Origin: Rhodospirillales bacterium
Lineage (GTDB): Bacteria > Pseudomonadota > Alphaproteobacteria > Micavibrionales > Micavibrionaceae
Direction of reading: 5' to 3'
NCBI GenBank assembly: GCA_020638395.1
Contig: JACKIP010000002.1
Location: forward strand, 124,001-188,000
DNA length: 64,000 nucleotides
The notes under the pieces are model-generated. The model was given only the letters and a program-made list of their open reading frames with translations, was not told the DNA's origin and searched no databases. This document shows, in pieces, positions 7,708-16,290 of this stretch. Each line of letters starts with the position of its first letter. Positions within the stretch are counted from its first letter, which is position 1. Both the position numbers and the translations under genes were made by a program.

Positions 7708-8708
7708 TAAAAACCCCCGCTTTCTGGTACCGCCCCCCCGGCGTGCTCTCGACGCTGCTCACGCCGCTGTCAATCGTATATGATCGGGAGCGCACCCGCC
7801 GCCTGCACCGAACCGCCCCACCGTACAGATCATCCCTGCCCGTTATCTGTGTGGGGAACCTGACGGCAGGAGGCAGCGGAAAAACACCCGTGGTCCTGTC
7901 CCTCATTCCGTTGCTCAAAGATGCCGGACTAAGCAAAAATCCCTGCATCCTCAGCCGGGGTTATGGAGGGCAGTCCGACCTGCATCTGGTCGCCGCAGGC
8001 GATCGCGCCGCCGATGTCGGGGATGAAGCTCTCCTCCTGTCCAGAAAAGCACCGGTGATCGTTGCCAAAGACCGGGCAAAAGGGGCAAAAATGGCTGAAA
8101 ATATGGGGTTTGACCTTATTGTCATGGATGATGGATTCCAGAATCCGACCCTGTACAAAACTCTCTCTTTTCTGGTCGTGGATGGAAATAAAGGATTTGG
8201 AAACAACAGGTTAATCCCATCCGGCCCCCTGCGGGAGCCAGTGACGGAGGGACTCAGGCGGGCAGATGCGGTCATTTTTACCGGCGGACAGACGTACATC
8301 GATTCAGATCTGGAAAAGTCTGGCCTTCCCCTATTCCTGACCACCCTAAAAACAGACTTTATTCCTAAAAAAAACGTGCCGTACGTGGCCTTTTGCGGCC
8401 TGGGCCGCCCAGACAAATTTATGAATACTTTGAATGACTTAGGAGTCGTTGTTAAGAATTTTTTCCCATTTTCTGACCATCATACGTACACAAAAAATGA
8501 GGTAAAAAATATTATAGAAAAAGCAAAATCGCAAAATGCCCGTCTGATTACGACCGAAAAAGACGAGGTTCGGCTTGTAGATTTTCCAGAAATAAATAAG
8601 GTACTTGATGTGGTGGCGGTGGATTGCGTCTTTGAAACCGCCCCAAAACTTGTTACATTTATGCAACAGACGCTCCGGGATGCCGACCAGATACCCGGAA
8701 AAATTTAG
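7704..8708 (+). CDS. lpxK: Tetraacyldisaccharide 4'-kinase
   Basis: LpxK phosphorylates the 4' position of the tetraacyl disaccharide to make lipid IVA. The 334-residue protein has an N-terminal membrane-associating stretch, the P-loop CVGNLTAGGSGKTPVVLSL, the conserved LSRGYGG, GDEALLL and MDDGFQN motifs, and IPSGPLREP. The start overlaps the waaA stop. The second half (from about 8100) is visibly more AT-rich than waaA, but the frame stays intact and the C-terminal TTEKDEVRL motif is present. Confidence 0.95.
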   Translation: MIKTPAFWYRPPGVLSTLLTPLSIVYDRERTRRLHRTAPPYRSSLPVICVGNLTAGGSGKTPVVLSLIPLLKDAGLSKNPCILSRGYGGQSDLHLVAAGDRAADVGDEALLLSRKAPVIVAKDRAKGAKMAENMGFDLIVMDDGFQNPTLYKTLSFLVVDGNKGFGNNRLIPSGPLREPVTEGLRRADAVIFTGGQTYIDSDLEKSGLPLFLTTLKTDFIPKKNVPYVAFCGLGRPDKFMNTLNDLGVVVKNFFPFSDHHTYTKNEVKNIIEKAKSQNARLITTEKDEVRLVDFPEINKVLDVVAVDCVFETAPKLVTFMQQTLRDADQIPGKI

Positions 8709-8746
8709 ATAGAACACCATATTTAAACAACTATAGATTTAATTTT

Positions 8747-9655
8747 ATGTCAAAAAAACTCAGATATACGCTGGAAGCCGGAGCCATGTACGTCACATTT
8801 GGCCTGTTTCGGATGTTGCCGGTGACGGTTGCCTCCGCTCTGGGGGGTAGGATCGCTCGTTTTATTGGCCCAAAGCTTGCAGTGTCCAGGAAAGCGCTGC
8901 GCAATATCGAACAGGCCTTCCCCGATCAGCCGCCGGAGACGTACATGCATATTTTGAATGGAATGTGGGATAATTTGGGGCGGGTTTATGCAGAATATCC
9001 CCATCTGGAAACGATTGCGCGGCACCGAACACACATTCAAGGCATTGAAAATATTGATAAAATTAAGAAAGATGCTACACCTCTGATCTTTTTCTCCGCT
9101 CATATGGCAAATTGGGAGATCGCCGCCCCGGCATTTTATTGCCAGACCGGGCTGAAGGGAGGCCTGATTTACCGTCCGCCCAACAACCCGACGGCTGATT
9201 ATTTACTGCGAAAAGCGCGTTCACTGAACGGTGTTCTAAATATGATCCCGAAATCAGAACGAGGCGTCCGGCAAATGGTCCAAATGTTGCGGGAGAAAAA
9301 ATATCTTGGAATTTTGATCGACCAAAAATTCAATAAAGGAATTGCCGCGCCTTTTTTCGGACGTCCGGCCATGACCAGTCCGGCCTTTGTCGAATTGGCC
9401 CAAAAATACAACGCCGCGCTTTTTCCCGTACAAATCAATAGATTGAACAATGTTCAATTTGAGATTATCGTTCATCCGCCCCTCGAAACGGCGGAACGTC
9501 CGGTCGCAGAGGTCGTCACAGACGCCCATGTGATGCTGGAACAATGGATCACCGAGCGCCCGGCACAGTGGCTTTGGCTGCACCGGCGGTGGGATAGCCG
9601 CGAATTACAGGAATCTACACAGAAAGAAGAGGATAGAGGCCATGAAACAGTTTGA
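8747..9655 (+). CDS. Lipid A late acyltransferase, LpxL/HtrB family
   Basis: Members of this family transfer a secondary acyl chain from acyl-ACP to Kdo-lipid A at the inner membrane. The 302-residue protein has a hydrophobic N-terminus, the HX4E catalytic motif in FFSAHMANWEIAAP, the RPPNNP segment, and GILIDQKFNKGIAAPFFGRPA. A Trp-rich end (QWLWLHRRWDSRE) is typical. Which acyl position and chain length it serves cannot be told. It follows lpxK after 38 bases and its last 14 bases overlap gor. Confidence 0.9.
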   Translation: MSKKLRYTLEAGAMYVTFGLFRMLPVTVASALGGRIARFIGPKLAVSRKALRNIEQAFPDQPPETYMHILNGMWDNLGRVYAEYPHLETIARHRTHIQGIENIDKIKKDATPLIFFSAHMANWEIAAPAFYCQTGLKGGLIYRPPNNPTADYLLRKARSLNGVLNMIPKSERGVRQMVQMLREKKYLGILIDQKFNKGIAAPFFGRPAMTSPAFVELAQKYNAALFPVQINRLNNVQFEIIVHPPLETAERPVAEVVTDAHVMLEQWITERPAQWLWLHRRWDSRELQESTQKEEDRGHETV

Positions 9656-10985
9656 TTATTTCGTCATAGGCGGCGGCTCCGGCGGGGTCCGTTCGGCCCG
9701 GATTGCCGCAACCCATGGTGCCAAAGTCGGACTGGCGGAAAAAGCGGCACTGGGAGGCACCTGCGTCAATGTGGGCTGCGTTCCCAAGAAACTATTCACC
9801 TATGCAGCGGGCTATGGAGAGGCTCTAAGTGAAATGGCCGGCTATGGGTGGGAGGTGAGCGGTGCCACATTCAACTGGTCGACGCTGCTCAAAAATAAGT
9901 CGGAAGAGATCACAAGACTGAACAGTGTTTATAAAAAAATTCTGAACACGTCAGGAGTCACCGTCTTTGACGGGGCTGCCCGCTTCATTGATGGAAATAT
10001 TCTGGAAATAAATGGAGAAAAAATACGGGCAGAAACGATCCTGATTGCAACTGGCGGTCGTCCCCGCCGCCCCCATATAGAGGGGGCAGAACATTGCCTG
10101 ATGTCCGACGATATATTTTCTATAACAAAATTTCCGCAAAGAATTTTGATTCAGGGCGGGGGATATATCGGGGTAGAATTTTCCCATATTTTTCACGCAC
10201 TCGGAGCGGAGGTCACTCTGGTCACGCGCTCGGAAACCCTCCTCCGGGGATTTGATTCTGATATTATTATGTCTTTGTACGCGGCGTACACCCGTCAAGG
10301 CCTTGATGTACGTCTGTCATGCGACCTGATTTCCGTGCAAAAAGACGAAAAAGGGCACTATCTTGTACAGCTGAGCGATGGATCGACCCTGACCTACGAT
10401 CTGGTCCTGAGTGCCATCGGGCGGATGCCGCATTCGGACGAGCTGTCTTTGGAGCGGGCCGGCGTGACGACCGGGCCGGATGGGCGCATTCTGGTTGACG
10501 GGGAGACCTGGCAAACCTCTGCGGCGAATATTTATGCTGTGGGAGATGTTTCGAATGCGCATAACCTGACTCCCTATGCGATTGCGGAGGGGCATATTCT
10601 GGCCGACCGCCTGTTTGGCACCGGCCCGGCCCGCGATGTTCGGCTGGATCTTGTGCCGACCGCCGTGTTTTCCGGCCCTCCGATCGGCACCGTGGGACTG
10701 AGTGAAGAAAAAGCCAGAGCGGATGGCTATGAGGTTCAGATTTTCAAAACCTCCTTCCGTCCTCTGCGGCACACGCTCAGCGGCGCCTCGCATCAAACCA
10801 TGATGAAACTGGTGGTGTGCGCCCGCTCCCAACGGGTTCTCGGATGTCACATGCTCGGCGAAGATACCCCTGAAATCCTGCAAGGCGTTGTGATTGCCAT
10901 GAATATGGGCGCGACAAAAGCGGATTTTGACCGCACCATCGGCATCCATCCAACCGCCGCCGAGGAGCTGGTCACTCTGAAATGA
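9642..10985 (+). CDS. gor: Glutathione-disulfide reductase
   Basis: This flavoprotein reduces oxidised glutathione with NADPH in the cytoplasm. The 447-residue protein shows the FAD fold GGGSGGVRSARIA, the redox pair in GGTCVNVGCVPKKL, the NAD(P) fold GGGYIGVEFSHIFHALGAEV with downstream VTRSE, and the C-terminal catalytic HPTAAEELV. The arginines after the second fold favour NADPH. The ATG lies inside the end of the acyltransferase gene, and the stop overlaps gluQ by four bases, so it is embedded in the lipid A operon. Confidence 0.94.
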   Translation: MKQFDYFVIGGGSGGVRSARIAATHGAKVGLAEKAALGGTCVNVGCVPKKLFTYAAGYGEALSEMAGYGWEVSGATFNWSTLLKNKSEEITRLNSVYKKILNTSGVTVFDGAARFIDGNILEINGEKIRAETILIATGGRPRRPHIEGAEHCLMSDDIFSITKFPQRILIQGGGYIGVEFSHIFHALGAEVTLVTRSETLLRGFDSDIIMSLYAAYTRQGLDVRLSCDLISVQKDEKGHYLVQLSDGSTLTYDLVLSAIGRMPHSDELSLERAGVTTGPDGRILVDGETWQTSAANIYAVGDVSNAHNLTPYAIAEGHILADRLFGTGPARDVRLDLVPTAVFSGPPIGTVGLSEEKARADGYEVQIFKTSFRPLRHTLSGASHQTMMKLVVCARSQRVLGCHMLGEDTPEILQGVVIAMNMGATKADFDRTIGIHPTAAEELVTLK

Positions 10986-11896
10986 CGTTGCCCTCCTCCC
11001 TCGCCCCCGCTCCCGCCCCGGTCGTCACGCGCTTTGCGCCCTCCCCCACCGGAAGGCTGCATCTGGGGCATGCCTATTCCGCGCTGTTTGCCTATCATTT
11101 TGCAAAAGATCGCGGCGGGCGGTTTATTCTCCGGATCGAAGATATCGACCCTTCGCGCTGCAAAGCAGAGTATATCGACGGTATTTATGAAGATCTGAGC
11201 TGGCTGGGGCTGGACTGGGACACACCTGTACGGCTTCAATCGCAGCATCATGCCGACTACCGCGCCGCACTTCAAAAACTTCAGGATTGCGGCGTTCTGT
11301 ACTCCTGTTTTTGCACCCGCAAAGAGATTCAGGACGAAATCTCCCGCGCCGGATACGCTCCGCACGGCCCAGAAGGCGCGTTATACCCGGGAACCTGTCG
11401 CTCTTTGCGCGGAAGAGAGGCGCAAACGGAGTCCCCGGAACAGACCGCGCCGTTTGCCCTGCGGCTGGATCTGGCAAAAGCGCTCGCAATGATCCCAGCG
11501 TCGCACCTGTTCTGGCAGGAATGGGAGGAAGGCGCGGTTCCTGCGCAGCCGGACCTTCTGGGAGACATCGTCGTGGCGCGCAAGGATATCGGCACCAGTT
11601 ACCATCTGAGCGTCGTGGTTGATGACGCGCTGCAAGGCGTCACGCATGTGACCCGCGGAGTGGATTTGCGCTATGCGACCCCGATCCAGCGGGTTTTGCA
11701 GGAGCTTCTGGGACTTCCCGTCCCGCAATATGTCCATCATCCTTTATTGACCGATGAGCGGGGACAGCGTTTTGCGAAACGGGACCGCTCCGTTACCTTG
11801 CAGGAATTGCGAAAATCGGGGCTCCGGCCCGAAGATATTCGGTCTAAAATCAGAAATGAGTACAGTTTTTTCCGTCAAAATAACATCCAGGATTGA
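10982..11896 (+). CDS. gluQ: Glutamyl-Q tRNA(Asp) synthetase
   Basis: GluQ-RS activates glutamate and transfers it to queuosine in the anticodon loop of tRNA-Asp. The 304-residue protein is a truncated GluRS catalytic domain with TRFAPSPTGRLHLGHAYSAL (HIGH-like), RIEDIDPSRC, zinc ligands in SCFCTRKE and LYPGTCR, and FAKRDRS in place of KLSK. It lacks the anticodon-binding domain, as expected. It is the last gene of the waaA operon, and its final 47 bases overlap the 3' end of the convergent Cys-rich gene. Confidence 0.92.
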   Translation: MTLPSSLAPAPAPVVTRFAPSPTGRLHLGHAYSALFAYHFAKDRGGRFILRIEDIDPSRCKAEYIDGIYEDLSWLGLDWDTPVRLQSQHHADYRAALQKLQDCGVLYSCFCTRKEIQDEISRAGYAPHGPEGALYPGTCRSLRGREAQTESPEQTAPFALRLDLAKALAMIPASHLFWQEWEEGAVPAQPDLLGDIVVARKDIGTSYHLSVVVDDALQGVTHVTRGVDLRYATPIQRVLQELLGLPVPQYVHHPLLTDERGQRFAKRDRSVTLQELRKSGLRPEDIRSKIRNEYSFFRQNNIQD

Positions 11897-12692
11897 TACA
11901 GATCGCATCCTCTTTGACGGTACCCTGGACTTTGACCGGAATTCCGGTTTTGATAATCCGCGACGCCGAACAGCTGACGGGTTTTGTATACTCATTCAGT
12001 TTGTCGAAAGAGGACTCTATGTTACTCAGATATGAGGATTCCCAGGACGGAGAACTATACGCATCAATGTTGGTTTGCCAGCGGGCATCCGCCGCGCATA
12101 CTTCAGGAAACCGTCTGATTTCCTGATCGGCGAGTTGCTGGAAAGTCAAAAATCCGTCTTCCGGCTCGGTTGAAAAGTTGGCGCATTTTGCGAGTTTCCA
12201 GATTTGGTCCATCTGGTTACAGGTATAGGCTGCGCCAGAAATATTATTATCAAAACTGGAGTCAATACTACCACGCCCGCCAAGATAGCTATGGTTAAAA
12301 TTAGTCGTAATATATTGCTTGAGAGGGTTTCCCGCCACATCCCGGAAAGCATTATCCATATCTTTACTGGTAATCTGAGCCGCAGACCCTCCTGTCCATG
12401 CAGTTTTGTTCTCACTAAGCATGTTGCCGGCCTGATTGGCAAGAGCGCCCATCATTTTATCAAAGCAGGTATACTCCAGTACGCTGTCGGGCTTGGCGAT
12501 CATATTCTGGTTCTGGGTGACTTCGCGTTGTGCCTCCAGCCAGGCCTTGGTTTCGATCGTATCCATAATATCCGCGTCACAGAGATCTGTCATCGGACTT
12601 GCCGCCAGAGACGCAGCAGGCAGCGTGCAAAGACAAAAAAGTCCCAGCAGCATAGAGAAACAAAGAGGTCTGTTGCGCGTCATGTTTGTCAT
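11850..12692 (-). CDS. Secreted Cys-rich module protein (paralogue 1 of 3)
   Basis: This 280-residue protein has a signal peptide (CFSMLLGLFCLCTLPAASLAA) followed by one copy of a module shared with the next two upstream genes. Shared landmarks in order are an initial Cys, WLEAQREVT, KPDSVLEYTCFDKMMG, an FxxxxLGGRGSIDS stretch, AAYTCNQM with KLAKCANF, DGFLTFQQ, TGIPVKV, and the terminal INPGCYFDGKNC. The many conserved Cys suggest disulfides in the periplasm or outside. I cannot name the family. Its ATG lies one base after the stop of the upstream paralogue, so the two are probably translated together. Confidence 0.75.
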   Translation of the reverse strand: MTNMTRNRPLCFSMLLGLFCLCTLPAASLAASPMTDLCDADIMDTIETKAWLEAQREVTQNQNMIAKPDSVLEYTCFDKMMGALANQAGNMLSENKTAWTGGSAAQITSKDMDNAFRDVAGNPLKQYITTNFNHSYLGGRGSIDSSFDNNISGAAYTCNQMDQIWKLAKCANFSTEPEDGFLTFQQLADQEIRRFPEVCAADARWQTNIDAYSSPSWESSYLSNIESSFDKLNEYTKPVSCSASRIIKTGIPVKVQGTVKEDAICINPGCYFDGKNCTHF

Positions 12693-12693
12693 C

Positions 12694-14142
12694 TTAATAA
12701 GCCTTGCAACCCGATCCGTCGTAGTAGCATCCCGGATTCAGGCAAAGGGAATCCTTTTTGGACTTTCCGAGTACATAAAACTCGATTCCGGTTTGGATTC
12801 TCCGATCATTGTCACAACTGGCAGATGCCGTATAATCCTTAAAGTTTGTGTAGGTCGTGTTCATATCTGTTGATACGTCTGTCTTCCAGCCCGGAGATTT
12901 AAACACCGCATCCAAATTGGTTTTCCAGCGACTATCTGATCCACAGGCGGTTGGGTAGCGCCGCACTTCATTATCCGCATGTTGTTGAAATGTCAGGAAT
13001 CCGTCCTTCGCATCCGTCGCAAAATTGTTACATTTTGCAGCATCCCAGACTTTCTGCATATGCTCACAGGTATAGGAACTTCCCGCAATGGCACTAATCT
13101 TGGCTTTTATATTGGAATCCAGCGTTGACCGCCCTCCCAAAAACTTGTGTGAAAAATTGTTATCGACGTACTCCTTCGTCGATTTACCGACCAGATCGGT
13201 CAACGCATTATCCATGTCCTTGTTCGTCACCATGGCAACACTTCCCTTCCATACGGACGTATTTTCACTGAACATGTTTTCGGCTTCCTCCGCCAGAACC
13301 CCCAGCATTTTGTCAAAGCAGGTATATTCCAAAACGCTGTCGGGCTTTACAATCAGACTTTGATTAATTGTAATCTCACGTTGTGCCTCAAGCCAGGCCC
13401 GGGATTCCATCGCAGTCATGATACTGGAATTGCATGTTTTAGAAATTGGCGTTGCTCCCGTAAGAGGACCACCACCACCGCCGCCTCCGAGCAGTCCGCC
13501 GATAACCCCGCCACCAGCTCCTCCAATAAGGCCGAATTTGGTCAGAAGATCTTTTAATTCACCCGCTGCCTTGGGATCCAGTTTAGCCAATAAATCTGCA
13601 ACTGCTTTCGGATCAATAAATTTTGTAAAAAGTTCCGGTACATTGTCTGTCAATAATTTCAGAGTTCCCGGGGACAATTTTTCGATTTCCGCCAGAACTT
13701 CCGGCGGCAGCCCCTTCAGAACGCCATCTTCACCTTTATCCACTAATGAATAAATCAAGCCGCTGGCAAAATCGGCCGCAACCTTATCCGCACTCGGTCC
13801 ATAGACAACGGCTTTCATATAATCATCAACCTGTTTATCCGACATGGTTGTCAGCATATTATCAAGGCCACCATTCTCATCCCGAAGAGAATCGGAAACA
13901 AGTGTAACATCCAGATCCGCCAGATTGTCAGGTTTATCAGCATATTTCGTATAGAACGCTTTAATAGCACCCGGTCCTTTGTCAATGGCTGCCTGTAACT
14001 CCGCATTGGTTTGCGCGTAACTGGTGCCAGAAAAAACAAAAACTGCCCCCAGCAGAACGATCATCATCATAATGCCCCGGCGCAAAGAAACCAGTCCGTA
14101 CTTCGAAGATATTTCGTGTTTCATGTTCATCATCTCAATCAT
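12694..14142 (-). CDS. Secreted Cys-rich module protein with long N-terminal region (paralogue 2 of 3)
   Basis: This protein has 482 residues from ATG 14142, with in-frame ATGs at 14133, 14130 and 14124 also possible. A signal peptide (GIMMMIVLLGAVFVFSGTSYA) precedes about 165 residues of Leu/Ala/Lys-rich, probably helical sequence. A glycine-rich linker follows (GGAGGGVIGGLLGGGGGGGP), then the shared module with WLEAQREITINQ, KPDSVLEYTCFDKMLG, FLGGRSTLDS, SSYTCEHMQKVWDAAKCNNF, DGFLTFQQ, and the end LNPGCYYDGSGC. The module is clearly paralogous to those of its two neighbours. No enzyme motif is visible. Confidence 0.75.
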   Translation of the reverse strand: MIEMMNMKHEISSKYGLVSLRRGIMMMIVLLGAVFVFSGTSYAQTNAELQAAIDKGPGAIKAFYTKYADKPDNLADLDVTLVSDSLRDENGGLDNMLTTMSDKQVDDYMKAVVYGPSADKVAADFASGLIYSLVDKGEDGVLKGLPPEVLAEIEKLSPGTLKLLTDNVPELFTKFIDPKAVADLLAKLDPKAAGELKDLLTKFGLIGGAGGGVIGGLLGGGGGGGPLTGATPISKTCNSSIMTAMESRAWLEAQREITINQSLIVKPDSVLEYTCFDKMLGVLAEEAENMFSENTSVWKGSVAMVTNKDMDNALTDLVGKSTKEYVDNNFSHKFLGGRSTLDSNIKAKISAIAGSSYTCEHMQKVWDAAKCNNFATDAKDGFLTFQQHADNEVRRYPTACGSDSRWKTNLDAVFKSPGWKTDVSTDMNTTYTNFKDYTASASCDNDRRIQTGIEFYVLGKSKKDSLCLNPGCYYDGSGCKAY

Positions 14143-14168
14143 TTTTAAACTTCAGTTTCGTTCATCGC

Positions 14169-15698
14169 CTATTTCTTACATTTTTTATCGGTCATATCAT
14201 AATAACATCCTGGATTAGCGCAGAAATGTTCCTCATATTCGGTAATTTTCTCCGTTGACTCAGAGAAATTCTCCACCGTAACCATTTTAATTCCCGTCGC
14301 AATCGGGTCCAAACCTGTACAGTTTTCCGGATTCACATAGTCATGCATATTAACGCCGGGCAATGTTGCGGCCTGATGTCCGTGATAGTTAAAGTCTTTA
14401 TTTTTCGCAACATCCACATCATAGGAAGTCAGACCGGTATTCTGGCAAGAATAATACTGCCTCCGTGGATCACTGGTATTCGGGACCAGTTCAGTAAAGT
14501 CATAAAACGGTCCGCCGCCTGCGGTAAATACACGGGTATCGCCAAAATTACGACACTTGGCTTCCTGCCAGACCTGTTTCATAAGATCACAGGTATAAGA
14601 CGCTCCGCCGATGGTGCCGGACACAGACGTATCCAGAGTAGACGTATCGCTCAGAAATTTCTTTGGAAATTGCTGGTCAATATAGCGGTCAATTGTTTTA
14701 ACGACCGCATCTTCCAACACCTGATCGAGAGAGGTCGAATCCATATGCAGCTGGAACGTTGTACTGCCGCCTACCGAGAAACTGATTTTTCTGCCGAGCC
14801 AGCTTGTTGACTCACTGAACAGAGGCCCGGCATTTTCAGCCGTATAGCCCATAAACTGGTCGGCGCAGGTATATTCCAAAACGCTGTCCGGTTTATGAAT
14901 GACAATTTCGCTTGTGATCGTATCTTCCTGCGCCTGCAACGCCGCACGCGCCCGCATTGTCGTAAACACCTGCGTATCACACGCATTGGATTCCAAACCG
15001 TACAGGCTATACTCAGACTCTTCATACAACACGGCATTCGACCCAGCCGCACGGGGCGGCGGGCTATCTTCCATAGGGACAGGATTAGTGTCCGTTGGAG
15101 GAACAGGCGGCGGCGGATTATTGCTGATCGGTTTTCCATCCGCACATTTCCGACGTTCCTGACATCTGACGATCGCTCCGGTCAGGCGCTTACGCCCGTC
15201 TTCTTTGAGGCAAGATCTGATTTTTGGATCATTCAGATTCAGATCATACGCTTCTTCCGGATCAACCGGCTGTCCATCGAGAATAATTTCAAAGTGCAGG
15301 TGTGGCCCTGTTGAGCGCCCGGTATTTCCCAATTTCATCACCGGCGGCGGCCCTGCACTGTAAGAATTAAGGTGCAGATATCTTACGACAGTATTGCCGG
15401 GATAGGTAAAAACCACAAGTTTTCCGGCTGTCGCACTATCCGGGTTATAAACGGGCGGAGTGTTATATCCTGTGGGCGGCGCAGAAATATTATACCCGAT
15501 GGGGCCCGCATAATCCGATCCTTTATGAGGACGGCCTTCCCGCAGCCCGAAACAACTGTTATTTGCCAGAGTAACCGGCTTATTGATGGTTAAGGTCTCG
15601 GCAAAAGCACCTCCAGCCCCCGGAAGGATCCCGACCTCACAGATCGCAAAAACTGCAAAGAAAGCAAAAAATAATTTTAGCTTCTTACTCATCCTCAT
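14169..15698 (-). CDS. M23 (LytM) metallopeptidase fused to the Cys-rich module (paralogue 3 of 3)
   Basis: The protein has 509 residues from ATG 15698 (15692 is an alternative). After a signal peptide (LFFAFFAVFAICEVGILPGA) comes an M23 domain. FGLREGRPHKGSDYAGP supplies the HxxxD zinc ligands (about H58, D62), and STGPHLHFEI supplies the HxH (about H133, H135), so a peptidoglycan endopeptidase is expected. A Pro-rich linker leads to the shared module: NACDTQVFTTM, KPDSVLEYTCADQFMG, FLSDTSTLDTS, ASYTCDLMKQVW, and the end ANPGCYYDMTDKKC. Its start overlaps the preceding gene by 14 bases. Confidence 0.85.
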   Translation of the reverse strand: MRMSKKLKLFFAFFAVFAICEVGILPGAGGAFAETLTINKPVTLANNSCFGLREGRPHKGSDYAGPIGYNISAPPTGYNTPPVYNPDSATAGKLVVFTYPGNTVVRYLHLNSYSAGPPPVMKLGNTGRSTGPHLHFEIILDGQPVDPEEAYDLNLNDPKIRSCLKEDGRKRLTGAIVRCQERRKCADGKPISNNPPPPVPPTDTNPVPMEDSPPPRAAGSNAVLYEESEYSLYGLESNACDTQVFTTMRARAALQAQEDTITSEIVIHKPDSVLEYTCADQFMGYTAENAGPLFSESTSWLGRKISFSVGGSTTFQLHMDSTSLDQVLEDAVVKTIDRYIDQQFPKKFLSDTSTLDTSVSGTIGGASYTCDLMKQVWQEAKCRNFGDTRVFTAGGGPFYDFTELVPNTSDPRRQYYSCQNTGLTSYDVDVAKNKDFNYHGHQAATLPGVNMHDYVNPENCTGLDPIATGIKMVTVENFSESTEKITEYEEHFCANPGCYYDMTDKKCKK

Positions 15699-16209
15699 GC
15701 CCACGATCACTCTTTTTATACATTTGCTCATTCGCGTCCCAGATATACAAAGACGGACTAAAATCATTCAAAGGGGAGTCGAATACCAGCAGATCTTTCA
15801 CTCCGTCTGTTTCGGTTGGCGCTACTTCTATTTCGCAAAATTCAAAATACCCTAAACGACGGATTGCCTCGTCTGTGATCGCCAAAACTGCATGATGACA
15901 TCCCATATCATTACAGGTGGTATATTGATCCGCCAGACGGACAATCAGCTCCGGAACACCATCATTGTTCAGATCGACCCTGTGAACTCCAAAAATGGGC
16001 AACGTCCGGAGCATTTCATCCGTGGCCTCCCATTCCGGTGTGAATTCCTGCACCAGACGCTCATAAAGCTCCCCTTCTGCATAATACTGATAGTCCAGAC
16101 GGACCGGACGTTCATTTCCTTCGTCATGCGCAAGCGCCGCAGATGCCGTAAACGTCATCGCGCCAAGGCCGATCAGAATGACCGTCAAAAAAGAGCTGAG
16201 AAACTTCAT
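15685..16209 (-). CDS. Secreted protein with a calcium-loop-like motif, first gene of the Cys-rich/M23 unit
   Basis: This 174-residue protein has a signal peptide (FLTVILIGLGAMTFTASAALA). The mature part contains VDLNNDGVPELIV, a DxNxDG loop as in FG-GAP/VCBS or EF-hand-like calcium sites, plus paired Cys in TTCNDMGCHH and YFEFCEIE. It overlaps the M23 gene start and follows a candidate promoter at 16241-16269, so it probably heads a four-gene transcript. AAGGA lies close before the ATG. Function is unknown, and a surface or periplasmic partner of the M23/Cys-rich proteins is only an inference. Confidence 0.65.
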   Translation of the reverse strand: MKFLSSFLTVILIGLGAMTFTASAALAHDEGNERPVRLDYQYYAEGELYERLVQEFTPEWEATDEMLRTLPIFGVHRVDLNNDGVPELIVRLADQYTTCNDMGCHHAVLAITDEAIRRLGYFEFCEIEVAPTETDGVKDLLVFDSPLNDFSPSLYIWDANEQMYKKSDRGHEDE

Positions 16210-16240
16210 GTTTCCTTAATCCGGGTTATGCTAACAAATT

Positions 16241-16269
16241 ATTCTAGCAAGCTTTGTCAAACTATACAA
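16241..16269 (-). promoter_or_regulatory. Candidate sigma70-type promoter of the Cys-rich/M23 unit
   Basis: On the minus strand TTGTAT (16269-16264) and TAGAAT (16246-16241) are separated by 17 bases. The start codon of the first gene follows at 16209. The promoter lies immediately after the mltA hairpin, which would make the four-gene cluster an independent unit. Confidence 0.45.
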
Positions 16270-16290
16270 AAATCCTAGCGGATTTTTTTG
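16267..16290 (-). terminator. Intrinsic terminator after mltA
   Basis: On the minus strand CAAAAAAATCC and GGATTTTTG pair around the four-base loop GCTA. The A/T flanks give a run of T at the transcript end. It begins directly at the mltA stop codon. Confidence 0.55.
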
